The notes beneath the pieces are model-generated. The model saw only the letters and a program-made list of their open reading frames with translations, was not told where the DNA came from and did no database searches. Shown one piece after another: positions 1-11,577 of a stretch of DNA of 64,000 bases. The position numbers were made by a program, and so were the translations under genes. The first letter of the stretch is position 1. Each line of letters begins with the position of its first letter. Origin of the DNA: Evernia prunastri (Eukaryota > Ascomycota > Lecanoromycetes > Lecanorales > Parmeliaceae); the NCBI GenBank assembly GCA_003184365.1, contig NKYR01000052.1:182553-246552 (forward strand), read 5' to 3'.

Positions 1-5
1 CAGGC

Positions 6-389
6 ATGCAGACGCCGGGTAACCGAGGGTCTAGTTATCTCCCTGCAGGATATTATGCTGCTGGCAATTCCGCACCTGGTAGTGGATCTGGAATGACGCA
101 CGTTGGGGGTGGAGGAATCGGGCTTTCGAATCTTGCACCTCAAAACCACCGATACTCGAGAGCAAGGTCGAACGGGCCAAGTCCACCCGGATCACCCAGT
201 TTGCCACCAAGTAGAGGCGCGGATTCGACGCTTGGAAGACTCGGTACTGCGGGTTTGACAAGCAACAGCAGCCTCAATCTGTCCGCACCCCCTCAGGGCC
301 GTGCTCCAAGTGCATACTTGGAGGATCTTTTCGAGAATCATCCAGGCACTCCGCCGCCAGAAGAACACGGTAGAGGAAGGCGGTTTTAA
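6..389 (+). CDS. 3' end of an unidentified gene (partial)
   Basis: The frame is open from the left edge and ends with TAA at 387-389, so this is the C-terminal part of a protein whose remainder lies outside the window. The visible 127 residues are low-complexity and rich in Gly, Ser and Pro, as in a disordered cytoplasmic tail. The last 30 residues carry a more structured-looking motif, AYLEDLFENHPGTPPPEEH, that could be a short conserved tail. The first Met at position 6 is probably internal. I recognise no domain. A tail of a fungal membrane channel or transporter is conceivable but unsupported. Confidence 0.5.
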   Translation: MQTPGNRGSSYLPAGYYAAGNSAPGSGSGMTHVGGGGIGLSNLAPQNHRYSRARSNGPSPPGSPSLPPSRGADSTLGRLGTAGLTSNSSLNLSAPPQGRAPSAYLEDLFENHPGTPPPEEHGRGRRF

Positions 390-882
390 CCTTCGTATGG
401 GGCCTTATATTGTATTTCACCTGGGTGCTCGGAGGCCGCATGTTTGGTGTTGGACGGTCTCTCCCCGACGTATCTTGCATTGTAGCATGGGATTGGCGTT
501 CTGGGCATTGATAATTATAAGAGGCTGCTATCACGTTACCACATATACCTACTTATGTATCTTACCTAGCTCGCCTAGGGCGTCTCAGCAGCAGACTTTC
601 GCCTGCGGTGAAGAATGATAACAACGCAAGCTGATACTTCGAATCCATGTATACATTCAAGTAACATTCCGTCATAGCATTTGATTCGCCGTAGTAAACG
701 TTCGCAAACAAAGTCTTGTAAGATATAAGACTAGGTATCGCTCTTGCTCCGGCTCCGCATCCGTATAATCTCAGTTTCACGCTACTTACTCTCTAGGATT
801 TTAACACCTTTCCACAACTACACGAGAACACCTTCGACGCCGTTCTTGTGACAAATCTCAATGTACGTAAACCTCGGAAATC
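390..882. other. Intergenic region upstream of recyclin-1
   Basis: There is no convincing coding sequence in these 493 bases. They hold the 3' flank of the partial gene and the promoter and 5' leader of the next gene. Short open frames on both strands have no family resemblance. Confidence 0.5.
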
Positions 883-3792
883 ATGTCCGCCTTCAGGAGG
901 GCCAACGTGACTGGCGGCATCTCAAGGCAGTCGATATTGGCTCCCTTGCGGGAGACTCAGATTGTCAGCTCGAAGCCAGTACTTCCAGCAGGTATTTGGT
1001 AACTACTTCTTAGGTCTGAGATCATCTTCTAACTGTTGCTAGAGATCCTCTCCACCATTCTCGATTACCTACCAGTCCAAGCTCAACTGCGATTTGCTCG
1101 CGTGTCCAAACGAATGCGAGAGATGGTCTACGATGACACACGATGGGTGCAAAAACTACAACTTATGGGATGCTGGGATGAAAATGAAGCCAGAAAGCGG
1201 ACAGAAGCAGCAAGACGTAAGAGGTCCGAGACGCTGCAGGTTTTGCATCAGGAGGGAGCCAAACGTGCTGGAATCGGGGTCAATGGTACACCGAATGGAA
1301 CGAAGGAATCAGACAAGCCAGAAAGACCGAGTATTACCATTTTCGACGCTACAGTAGAAGCTGCTGGACAGGAGGACAAGACGAAGGATGCCCCACAGAA
1401 AGCAACGCCAACCGCTGAGGATGGATTCGATGCGATCGACATCTCCCCGCAAAGAAACTCCGCAGCCTACAAACCGCAAGATACTGCGTCACGTATAGAC
1501 ATTTTCGCCCGTATTTATTCACTCCGGGGTTTTGCACGGCAAGAATACGGAAAGGTCTACGGTGCTCTGGCCCCTTTCTACTTTGACGCCATCCGCTGCG
1601 AGAATCATACGCATGCTTCAGTCTTCCGCACCTACCGAGACCCGAATCAGCAAGCCCGGATGCTCGCCAATATAACCAAGTTTTCCAATAGTGATATGTC
1701 CGAAGGATGGCAGAAACGAAAGGAGAAATTCGAAGCTTTGGTTAGAGCCTTCGACATGGCAGTCTCCAAAGAGTTTGAACAAGCTTTAGATGCTGGAGAT
1801 GTCACTGGAAAAATGGAAAAATATGCACATGTGCTTGTCTATCTCAACGGTGGCCATTCGGGGGTCGAACTTTTCATCTCAAGGAGCTCAATCATTAGCT
1901 CAAGGTACCGGTTAGGGAATGCACTGGATTGTCTCAACCGAAAAGGCCCCGGCAGCTTCTCGGCAGAGGAGTCATACAAGTTCTTCAGTAACGTATCAAC
2001 GGCTTTCAATGAGCAGGTTGGCATCATCGATCAGGTCTTTCCCAGCTCAGTCAATGTCATTGTGCCTTTTGTGCAACGAGTTGGCCAAGCGGTCATTTCG
2101 GATTATCTAACCCTCCTGTATGACGAGGCACATCGTACGAGCGTTGAGTCTTATCTGAGAGCCGTGTCCACTACCTGCGAGCAATGTCTGGAAATGGCAA
2201 GATGTTTGAGGCCAACATCTGCGTCTGGAGACGAGTTCTACCAAACTGTGGACGAAGTAATTACTAGCATCTTCGAACCTCACATTGATCTCTATCTCAA
2301 AGAAGAACTCGAGTTCTTCAAGAAGAGGTCTAATGCGGAAGTTAGCAACTGGGAAAAGCAGCTTTCTGAACAGGATGCATCTATGCAATCAATGTTCATG
2401 TCCAACGTCAATCGCCAAGCTGACAAACGGGATTTCCTGACGTCGTTCAAGAAGGTGGTCATGATGCCTGTTAATGTGCTGCCCACATTCCCAATGTCAT
2501 CACCATTCGGTGGCAAGCCGGCCACTGCGAAAGCCTTGGTGAACGGAGAAGCGATGGTAACTACAGAAATCTCCGGATCCCAGAATTCTACAAGACCGTC
2601 AAGTCCCGGTGTCATCAACGGTACTACCCTGAGCGTCAACAGACCTGCAACTCCATTACCAGAGCCACCTACAACGGAGTTGGCTGCCAAAGCCGCAATC
2701 ATGAACTCTAGGCTGGAAGGGATTCGCTCTCTTTTCAGCATTGAAGTAGCTTTGAATCTGGTCCATACGGCGAAGTCCAGCATCGAGCGAGCTGCTGTCT
2801 TTGTGAAACTTGGTGGAAACTTCGCCAGTGATGCTCGTCTACAGTGCGAGCTTCTGTTTATCTCACTGTTACAGACTCTGGGCACGCGTCACATCAAAGC
2901 CGGGTTCGACCAGGCAGTGGATCATTTGTCGAATTACAAACCCAAAGACGTCGACGAGAAACAGCGGTCCGGCGTCACGCCCTTGGTCACTTTTCTAGAG
3001 CTTGTCAACGTTGGAGATCTAATTCAACAGATGCTGGACGTTTTCTACGAGCAGGAGCTCGTCGCAACTAGACTTTCCGACCGCAATGATTTCCTCAACC
3101 CTGCTGTCGAGGAGAAGAAGCGCTTCGAGCAAATGCTCGATGAACGTGTAGCCGCTGGGCTGAATAAGGGCATCGAGGTATTGATGGCAGAAGTAGAATA
3201 CTTATACGCTACAAGCCAGAAACCTCAGGACTTTAACCCAGGTGCTGCAGGTGGCGGTAGTCTTGACGTTATGGACGTTGGTCCAAGTGAGACAGCAACC
3301 CAAGTCGTCGAAACCGTATCTTCCCACACAAAGATGCTGGTCGGCAGCACCGACAAGAACATGCTTGACGTATTCAACCAGGAAGTGGGAATGCGGCTCT
3401 TCGCAGCACTGTGCAAACATTTGAAAAGGCAGCGCATCAGCGTCAACGGTTCGATCAAGTTGATAAGGTGCAAAGCCCTACACCTTTACACTTGAAAGTC
3501 TCACCACTGACCGTATCTCAGCGACATGAACCTCTATTTCGGGTATATACAAACGCTCAAAAACCAAGACCTGCTCCAGTTCTTCACCGCCCTCCGCGAG
3601 CTCTCGCAGATCTACCTGGTCGATCCCTCGGACGCAAAGGAGCTGGCGACCATCATCGCGGACGGGGATCGTTTCCACGGCATCTTCCGCGCGGAGGAAG
3701 TCTATCAATTCGCGGAACGGCGGGCGGACTGGTACCAGATCAAGAGTAAAGTTGAAAGGGCGATGTACGGTATCGGCTGCACGGTGATGTGA
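883..3792 (+). CDS. rcy1: Recyclin-1: F-box protein with exocyst Sec10-like body
   Basis: Three exons (883-991, 1043-3467, 3522-3792) join in phase to give 934 residues. The first intron falls inside the F-box, so splicing restores PAEILSTILDYLPVQAQLRF (about residues 35-55). The second intron (3468-3521) joins IKLI to SDMNLYFGYI. The long C-terminal part resembles the Sec10/exocyst helical repeat region of fungal recyclins. In yeast and Aspergillus relatives, this family works in endosome-to-plasma-membrane recycling and may link an SCF ubiquitin ligase to endocytic traffic; that role is family knowledge. A Ser/Pro-rich, probably disordered insert lies near residues 510-560. The start ATG at 883 is favoured because the first exon supplies the residues just before the F-box. 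Confidence 0.88.
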
Positions 3793-6778
3793 AATTTTTG
3801 TAAACATTTTGGAATTTAAAAGATTGGCTTTGGCTTCTAGGTAGGCTTGCTGGCATATGGGCGAATGGAATACGGTTGGGGTATGTGTATATCTGTAGGC
3901 ATTATTTGGTGGATATGTACATGATACGAAAAGTTTATATATTACTACCTACAGCTACAACGTTCGTATCCTCAAGTTTGGCAGACTGACTGACTGCCCC
4001 AGTCCGGTCGCTCTTAACAGCGCGCACATGTCTCCGCCTCCATCTTTGGCTATGGGTAGGGTACCTCCTGTCCCAGATCTCCAATACCTAGCGTCTGATG
4101 ATAAAGCTCCAACAGGCGGGATATACCCTCCTCCAAAGCATCTACCCTGAACTGAACGGCCCCGCCATCCATTCTGCCGCGCCGCACCCTGACCGCCAAA
4201 CAAAAAAATAAAATAAATAAAAAACGCTCCAGTCCCTCCGTCGTGCAGAACAAACCCGGTCTGGAAATACATAAACGAGCAGGGTTGCTTTCCCGCTCCC
4301 GCTCCTGCGCGGCTCATGCCTCATGCCTCGTGGCACCGTTGGTAGGTAACCCGAGCGGGGTTGAGAGTTTGTTGCATGCGTTTCGTGAGTGGTTGGGCTG
4401 TGGTTGGTTTGGGGTTATCTGCGGTGCTTGGGAGATGAGATGAGATGAAAGATGGGATGAAATGAGATAAGGATAAGATGAGATGAGATGAGATGAGAGG
4501 ATAAGATGGGGAGATGGCTATTATGTTGGGGGCATTCTTCGCGACTGGTTTTGTGGTTGTGCGGGAAGAGGAGGGGGGGGGGGGGAGCCTTGTGGGGTGT
4601 TTGGGGTAGGGTCAGGGATGTTGGGAAGGAAGGCACGTCCTGTGTAGTGGGCGCTGAGGGGCAGGGGTGGAGTTGGGTCTGGTGTTGGTGGTGGACTGTG
4701 CGAGAGAGGAAGGGGATGGGCGGTTTACGTGGTCGGTTGGAGGGATGAGATGAGATGCTGTCATCATTGTTATTCGAGGAAGGGTGGGGTGGGAGCAGTC
4801 CTGCTACTCAGCTTGGGGATGGCCAGATCACGAAGTTCCGGTTATTTTGGGCGTTTAGGAAAAAGTGAAGCGGCTTAATAGGATCAGATGTCCTACGGAG
4901 CGGGGCGTGTGCACGCACCAAGTGACCATGCTGTACGTAAGGTATCTGAAGGCGCCGCCTGAGAGCTCTTTTCGTCTCGGAGAGCTCTGTAAAGCCTCTT
5001 CATTGATGTTCACCTGCAGAACGACGCTTATAGCAGGCAGCGGAGCAAGGCAGCAGCATGTTGTACCAGCGCGTTTTTATACGGAAGCGCGCGATGAAAA
5101 CGGTGTACCGGCTTCGGCCAGTTCTCCTAGATTAGCGGACGATATGTATCGTATTTCCGTGCGCTTGAGACGAAGCTCCGAGGTAGAGACGGCTGCTAGA
5201 TTTCCATATTCACTTATTCATCTGAAGCATCTTGTCACTTATTATTTTCTTCTGTCACGATCATTATCTGTCCCGAACGAGCCCCTGTGTTACGCTTGTA
5301 TCGGCGCGACGAGCGATGTCAGATCGATATTCATCACCTGGTCTTTCTCAGCCGGAAGGATTGTATCAAAGTCAGTCGTGCTCCTCTTCTTCTTCTTAGA
5401 GACCGAATACTATGAGCATCAATTGTACTCCAAACCTTGCTGTGCTGCTATCTCTCCTGGTCAAAATACCATGTATGTCGGCTGTTGAGAAGAGTATCTG
5501 CAACCTCGCTCATTGTGGCCTTCCAGACCTCGACGCCTGCAACTCTCTGCTACTCGGTAACACGGCGGGAAGAATTTCACGTCATGGATGGCGCAGAGCA
5601 TGCCTTCATCTTTAGTGAATCCACAAAGGCCTTGGAGTTCACGAAGGAACAATGGAAGCGCAAGGTCTAAATACCTCTTATCTTTGCGAACGGTGGGTCA
5701 CTCTCTGACCCTGATGTACGCAGACCCAAACTCCAGGCTGCCATGAAACTCTTATGGTCAATCTAAGAGGGTTGCAAAATTCTTGTTGACCTCGTAGGCT
5801 GATCCTAAAGGGAGCTTTACTTATCATACTTCGTATCGGCGATATATGGCCAAGGACGCACGGCTAATCGTGGATGATTGCCCGCTCTGCACAGCACACA
5901 GGAGGGGCCCGCTCTGGCGGCCAAGGGAAAGCAGGTAAGTAAGGTGAATTCGAAAAAATGACAGCGGCCTCAGAGGTTGATGTGATCTGCTCGTGTACTG
6001 GGCGTGAAATTATTAAGCACCTCTCTTCCTGCGAATCGCACTTCTACCATAGTCTAATGCCGCAATTGGCCACATGCAACACTATTATCGCGACTTTGAA
6101 TGGAACTGTCTGCAGCGTGGGCAACGTCAATGTGACTGCACTGTTCTCAAGTCCATTCCAGATCTTGACTGATGAGGCCCCTACTCCAAATAACGTGACG
6201 GCCTTCCAGTACAGGCAAGAATGCTCCCCCAACGGCGACTGCGAGACTGAAGGTTAAGTCTGTATGGCTAGTTATATCGGAGAACCGGAGAGTAAAATTA
6301 AGGGCTGTGACATGTAAGCTCCCATATGCGGAGATTCCCAATGGACAGAAATCGCATGTTTCCGAGGTTACTTCCTCCTTGTCCCAGATTCATCAGACAC
6401 GATGGGACTGGTCGAGATAGTCGGTCCTATGGCTTGTTCATGTGATTACACCTATGTGTTCAAGTCTTGCTGTGGCTCCGCACCAGTGGTTGTACATGGA
6501 GCACCGGGACTGAACCTTGGGACACTCCAGGTAACCAATGGGCAGGACTGCAATCTGGCTACTGGCTGATTTCTGGACGATTTCAGCTTCAGCCGGTTTG
6601 GACGCAATGTCTTGATATGGATCCAAACAAGCTTGCTCGTTGGCAAAGGTGGTCCATCGCCATATTACCTTGTCTCTAGTCCCCACGCTTTGAGATGGTT
6701 GATGGTCGGCAAACCAAGCTGAAATGGACATTTCCTGGAGACTATCCTAAAGCGTCAGGAATCTACCACACCTCCGCA
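3793..6778. other. Gene-poor region with microsatellites
   Basis: About 3 kb lack a gene I can support. The stretch 4435-4510 is a degenerate GATGA/GATAAGATG pentamer array, and 4573-4585 is a run of 13 G. Open frames at 4865-5488 (207 codons, plus strand) and 5958-6257 (99 codons, Cys-containing) have no family resemblance. A short coding-like block near 5515-5670 (its translation contains EEFHVMDGAEHAFIFSES) could be an exon of an eroded gene, but no flanking exons were found. Confidence 0.5.
4435..4510. repeat. Degenerate GATGA pentamer microsatellite
   Basis: Repeated GAGAT/GATGA units are visible on the plus strand, including four nearly perfect copies around 4478-4498. The array is imperfect and sits in noncoding DNA. 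Confidence 0.8.
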
Positions 6779-7324
6779 TCAAACATGACGCTTTCCCGCC
6801 TCGCCCCCACCCGCAACAGCTGCCGCTTTCGCCGCCTTTCGGGTCCCATATCCAAAATCCAGCTCCCCGCCTCTCATAACGGCAGTCTCGGTTGTATGTT
6901 CCGTGACAAGCTTTTCCGCCATGATTGCACGGCTCATGCAGTCGTTGTATGCCTCCAGTGCGTCCTTGTCATCCGCTTCGAGCATGTCGGCTGGGATCTG
7001 CGCAAGTTTACTACGCGTGCGCTGGACGAAGTCCCAGGCGAAGAAGAGAGGTTTAGGGGTGAGGCCGTCGTGAGGGTTGTCCTGCATCTGGGGGTGCTGG
7101 CGGATTGATCTTGGCCGGGAGTCAGTGATGGGCTGAGATTGGGAAATAGCTGTCGGATTAACGGGGCAAAAACAAGCAAGGAGTTTATCGTTTATAACGC
7201 AGTAGCACACTTACCTCAAGAGTTCATCAAGTGCTTTCAAGAAGGCATCGCGTTGGGCAGCTTTGACGTTTTTGACTACGATTATGGCAGAGGTCTTTGA
7301 GACGGCGTTGTTGCATTCTTCCAT
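6779..7324 (-). CDS. Small conserved-looking hypothetical protein (146 aa)
   Basis: Two exons on the minus strand (7324-7215 and 7109-6779) join in phase across a 105-nt intron with donor GTAAGT and an AAG acceptor. The product starts MEECNNAVSKTSAIIVVKNV and continues through a charged helical stretch (ALDELLRSIRQHPQMQDNPH) to a middle containing FFAWDFVQRTRSKLAQIPAD and an Ala/Gly-rich tail. Joining the exons extends a helix smoothly, which supports the splice. No signal peptide or membrane segment is visible. I do not recognise the family, and the C-terminal tail (AAKAAAVAGGGEAG) is low complexity. The exon pairing is a prediction by eye, and other acceptors in the same intron would change the phase. 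Confidence 0.6.
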
Positions 7325-7890
7325 CGCTGCCCCTCACAGAGAAGGCACTGAAGAGTGATCACAAATTGTTATTCATGCTGGAATCGCAAGGAATATATCG
7401 GTTAGTTTCCGATGGTTTGCTATCATGCAGCCGCCAAGGATGATTGACGCGCCAAACGCGACATCACGTGGTCCGGGGGATTGAGGCGCATGATCTCAGT
7501 GTACTTTACTTCATGGAGGAAGATACATGTCGTTTGTTGGACGTATTTGCAGAGCTCATTTTGTTGGTTTGAACTTTGGATGGCCTTTTATATTTATCAC
7601 GTGGACCAGAGACCAGACGGGAATGAGTAGTATCGAGAGTTGTAGCTACAGAGTATTGCCGTATGCCAACTTTACCATACACATGGTTCCTGGCTAGTGA
7701 AACCACGGCCAAAAATGACGAATTGTGGGGTCCTTAACCCACTTCGATCCTTGGCTTTCTTCCCCTCCTTCCTCTCTCTTCTCTCTTCCATTGTTGGCTC
7801 TGCACCTTCCACTGCTTGTACTTGTACTTGTAGTCCACAGACCGTCCCCTACAATACTTCTAGCATCCACAATCCCACTGCTCGCTCTTC
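7325..7890. other. Intergenic region between divergent genes
   Basis: These 566 bases separate the minus-strand hypothetical gene from the plus-strand EthD gene and should hold both promoters. A pyrimidine-rich stretch at about 7750-7800 (TCCTTCCTCTCTCTTCTCTC) is a typical fungal core-promoter CT tract upstream of the ATG at 7891. Nothing else was recognised. Confidence 0.45.
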
Positions 7891-8789
7891 ATGGCGGACG
7901 AACAACAAAAGCCCGCAAGGGCCCAGGGTGCCAGACCAGATAGAGTGAGGCTGGTCGTTCTCCTGTACCGGAAGAAGGGGCTTAGCATAGAGGAATTCCA
8001 AACCTCCTGGTACGCTACACCGAAGTTGTCTCACCTTTGCTTGCACCCAGGTCGGACTCTCCAGCTATGTATTCATCGAGACAAACCTGGAGGCTTCCAT
8101 TCTACCTTCCGATGTTGTTAAGAGAAAGCAATTCTGGCTTCGCTAACTGCTTAGGCGAGACGATTTCGCTCCGATCATGTCGGGTATACCGATCTTCAAG
8201 AAGAATCTGCTCACCTATGAGCAGGTGCGTGACACTGCCATCCAATATTCGCGATTGTGTAAAGTCACCCATGATGGGCTAACGTAATACCGGATCTCGG
8301 CAGTGTCATGTCAATGGAGAAGCTCTAAAACAGCTCGAGTCAAAAGGCTTTCCTCTCGAAGGCTGTGATGGGGTAAAATCTTCCCATATCCCGTAACTCA
8401 AGGAAACCCCCTGACTGTTCGGATCAGATCGCTATTTACGAAGCTTTGTCCTATGAGAAGGTTCGTTCTTTCACCAGACATCAAGAGCAAAGGCCAGTTG
8501 CTGAGCGTGCTGTCAGATTTTTGAATGCTTGAATGACGAGGATTTCCGGAAGGCCATAGCTCCAGAAGAGGAGAAATTGCTGGATGAGTCGAGGGTAAAG
8601 CTAGCTGGACCCCAATTTCTATGACTTCCGCTCACAGTGTCTCAGTCATTGGCTTTCCCAGTGGACATCGTTTCGATCTTTGATGACGTACGTATCTCTG
8701 AAACGAATCTTCCCCGTTCAGTCCTATATGAATCCGCGAAATATGCTGTGGAAGCCAGACACTCTCTTGCCCTGCACTCCAACCTTTGA
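7891..8789 (+). CDS. EthD-domain protein (dimeric alpha-beta barrel), copy 1
   Basis: Six exons (7891-8009, 8155-8224, 8304-8372, 8428-8460, 8517-8594, 8646-8789) join in phase to about 170 residues. The product carries the EthD signature RVRLVVLLYRKKGLSIEEF, then FKKNLLTYEQ, a CHVNGE segment, GFPLEGCDG, IAIYEALSYEKIF and FPVDIVSIFDD. EthD proteins are small ferredoxin-fold barrels; bacterial EthD is needed for ethyl tert-butyl ether breakdown, and fungal members occur as accessory or cyclase-like proteins. No function can be assigned here. The match with the copy at 13799 confirms several boundaries, because exons 1+2 here (189 nt) equal the single first exon there. The last exon may instead be spliced at the GTACGT at 8688, so the C-terminus is uncertain. 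Confidence 0.7.
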
Positions 8790-9961
8790 GAATGCAATTC
8801 CTCTTCTTGAGAATGTGATACTAACTCCAGATCTCTGATAGCCTACCTAAGAAGCATGGGACTCTCTAGTGGCCATCAGTGTTTCCGAGCAATACATCAG
8901 GAGCAGGAGGGGCCACCCAACATGTGCTCTGCATAACATCAGCATCTTTTGTCATTGTAGATAGCCCATTAGTGATACCGTGATACTAGCCAACCCCCGT
9001 GGCAGCATTCACCTAAAAAGCTACCTTTTTCAACATCGAGTGACCTCGCCTAAGCACAGGAATTTGAGCTAAATAGTAACCTCATCAAGCCAGACCTGGA
9101 GTCAAATCAAATTGGGTTTCAAGGCTACTCGATGGCCACAGGGTACGTATATCAAGAGTGTCACGCAGACAGGTTCCATAAACGCTTTCACTTGCCTGTC
9201 CCTAGCAGCACCGCCAACCGACTCTTCCAAAACAGGAAGCTGATTCCTGCACGCTCTGGTGACGCTAACCGAGGCCGGCGTACGCAGGATCCGTGCAAGA
9301 AAGCGAACAAGATTGACTATAGATAAACTTGGCGAAGATCAATAGATACTGAACTTAACAAACAGGGCACATAAATGGTTATGGAGAGTCTCACAATGCG
9401 ACGTGAAGATGTTGCAGACGGACCCTTTGCGTGCCTGATCGGCCGAGGGGGTTTCTTCTTCCTAAAGCGATGTACCTTAATAGTCAGTCGAGATCCTTTT
9501 ACATATGAGTACGGAGCGCAAGGACCTTAATACTCCGCTCGGCTATCAAGACTACCTATGAACAACGGACCGGGTTTGAAAGGGGCATGAAGAAACCGCT
9601 TCGGACACGAGGGACCAGCATGCTTCAATGGAGTACAGCAATAGGATTAGGGTCTCTATCTAACGATATCGATCAAACATGGCTTTCGAAAGCGCTGTGC
9701 TGGGTTCTGGATATTGGTCGTGCCGTCATGGACAGATATAGGAAAATCGGTGGGTATTGAAACGAACGCTTCCATAATTCTTACGGCCTCTTGTGTTTAT
9801 CCTTCTCCGAATCTCATTCAATAATGTCTGGTAGATACCTCGCAAACTATCAGGAGCAAAGAATCACTTTCCCATCCCAAACCAGGCAGTCGATTGCCTT
9901 AGGTGCCCAACACCACTGCTGCATGTCTCGTCATTCATCCATCCATATAAGTGCCTCGAAA
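8790..9961. other. Intergenic region, no gene recognised
   Basis: About 1.2 kb without a frame that resembles a protein family. The 64-codon frame at 9132-9326 has no supporting features. No tRNA or repeat was noticed. Confidence 0.45.
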
Positions 9962-10251
9962 CTAGCCCTTCGAATTTTTCTTTTCGAGCATGTGAATGTC
10001 AGCCTAGTGGATCCCCGCCGCCCCATGGTAAAAGTGTGCGTCCCCAAACTTACGCAGTCATGTTCAATGCAGCCATTCGCAACGCCCCATCCCAACGAGT
10101 GGCTGCACGTGCAGGAATTCTTGACCGTCTCCGTGACCTGAACCAAGCGGGGCCCGAAGATGGTGTTTTGATACGTGACCGAGTGGGTGAAGGTTGTGGT
10201 GTTGGAGTTGGACTGCCCCGGAAAAAAGCGTTGTAAGACGTTTTGTTCGGG

Positions 10252-10282
<31 letters not shown>

Positions 10283-10315
10283 CTGGGAGCTGGAATGTCA
10301 TTGACTTACCGACAT
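9962..10315 (-). CDS. Putative small Cys-containing protein (68 aa)
   Basis: A three-exon model on the minus strand (10315-10310, 10212-10054, 10003-9962) keeps frame across two introns. The first exon is only ATGTCG followed by a perfect GTAAGTCA donor. The middle exon encodes a run without stops containing TFTHSVTYQNTIFGPRLVQV and CTCSHSLGWGVANGCIEHDC, with four Cys. It ends at another GTAAGT donor. The last exon adds 13 residues ending in a Lys-rich tail. The first intron contains a CT/GA microsatellite (10252-10277). There is no signal peptide and no recognised family. The evidence is splice grammar plus an uninterrupted, non-repetitive frame, so this may still be chance. Confidence 0.42.
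10252..10277. repeat. (CT)n dinucleotide microsatellite
   Basis: Thirteen consecutive CT units are visible on the plus strand. They lie inside the proposed first intron of the small Cys-containing gene. Confidence 0.9.
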
Positions 10316-11577
10316 GATGGGTTGTTTGGTTGAGAGCAGTGATGGTTTTGAGAGACCCTTTTTTTGCTTCTTGGCGAGTCGATGGGAGGTAGGTGAGATA
10401 TCTGACGAAGCCCACGTTTGAGTCGTGTGTGACAAGTGCAGGATGTCAGTCATGGAAATGATCCGTGATGCGAAGGGCCACTTTATATGAAACCTTTGTG
10501 GTTTCGGCTCTCCGCTATCGCAGTTCAGCTTCGTTATCCGGCTCTGTAGCAAAGACCAGTCATGAGAAACCACGTTTGCGTTGATGCCTCATTCTGCCTC
10601 GTCCTGCTTCGTTGCGTTAATGTCTCATTCTGCCTCATTCTGCCTCGTTATCTTTATGATAGGCTGCAGTGCGTTCATCATCGACATCAGCTACGCTACT
10701 CAACGCAACACCAAACGTACTGAGCCTATCATCAAAAAAACGTGCTGCATTAATGCCTTGTCCGACTCTTTGGCCGCTGTCCTGCGAACACAGAGGGGCA
10801 ATTGGCTTGCGAGACGGCTTATCTCGCCAGGCTTGCGTAATGGCCAGGAGGTGTCAGACGACGCCCCGAGGGTGATTGTGGGAGCGAGCTTGGGCTTACT
10901 TGCGTTGATAGCGTCCCTACTTTGATGATCAAAAGGCGCATTACCAGGCGGTGTGCTATTGCTGCCTTGACTTTCTATTCTATCAGGCTGTGAGGCTCCA
11001 GTCGTCTTGACTGTCTGTGGATTCCGATCCGGAGGCCTCGACCGTCAGCGCAATAAGACAGAACTCGCACATGACAATGCGGTGGCAGTGTTACATATGC
11101 ACTCATGTTAGACGACTTCAACCGGTTGTCGTTTGCCCGCCTTGGGTTTGTGAAACTGGGGTACCAGTAGTGACCCAGTGAAGGTAGCGGCGTTGGTAGC
11201 TGATCTAGGAATCCTTTAAAAACAAAGAATGTGACTTATCAATGTAAGATTACCAGCCGAAGCAACAGCACCCTTCGGTCTCGAGGAAGCCATTGTTTGG
11301 GGCTACCTTGGACAAGAACGCGCCGTCGACTAGCCTTACGAGATGTTCTGGTCAAAATACAGGGAGATGCCAGTGCACCCGAATACGCTGCTGGCGCGCA
11401 TACAAAGACGGTGAAACGGTGAAACCACAGGCCGGATCTCGGGACTAGGTAAAGTGAAGGTACGTCTATTCGTCCCACGGTCAAACAGCTCCAGCCAACC
11501 TAAAGTCTAAGTACCTAAGTCTAACGAAACCCCATCCACCTACCAGACAAATGATTACGAGAAGCCTCGTGCACATA
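10316..11577. other. Intergenic region left of the transposon
   Basis: No gene recognised in about 1.26 kb. At 10581-10655 a short local repeat of the type TCTGCCTCATTCTGCCTCGT recurs about four times. The frame at 10581-10925 is a by-product of this repeat. Confidence 0.45.

Noticed and set aside
4865..5488. 207-codon plus-strand frame
   Set aside because: No family resemblance, no splice partners, and the composition looks random.
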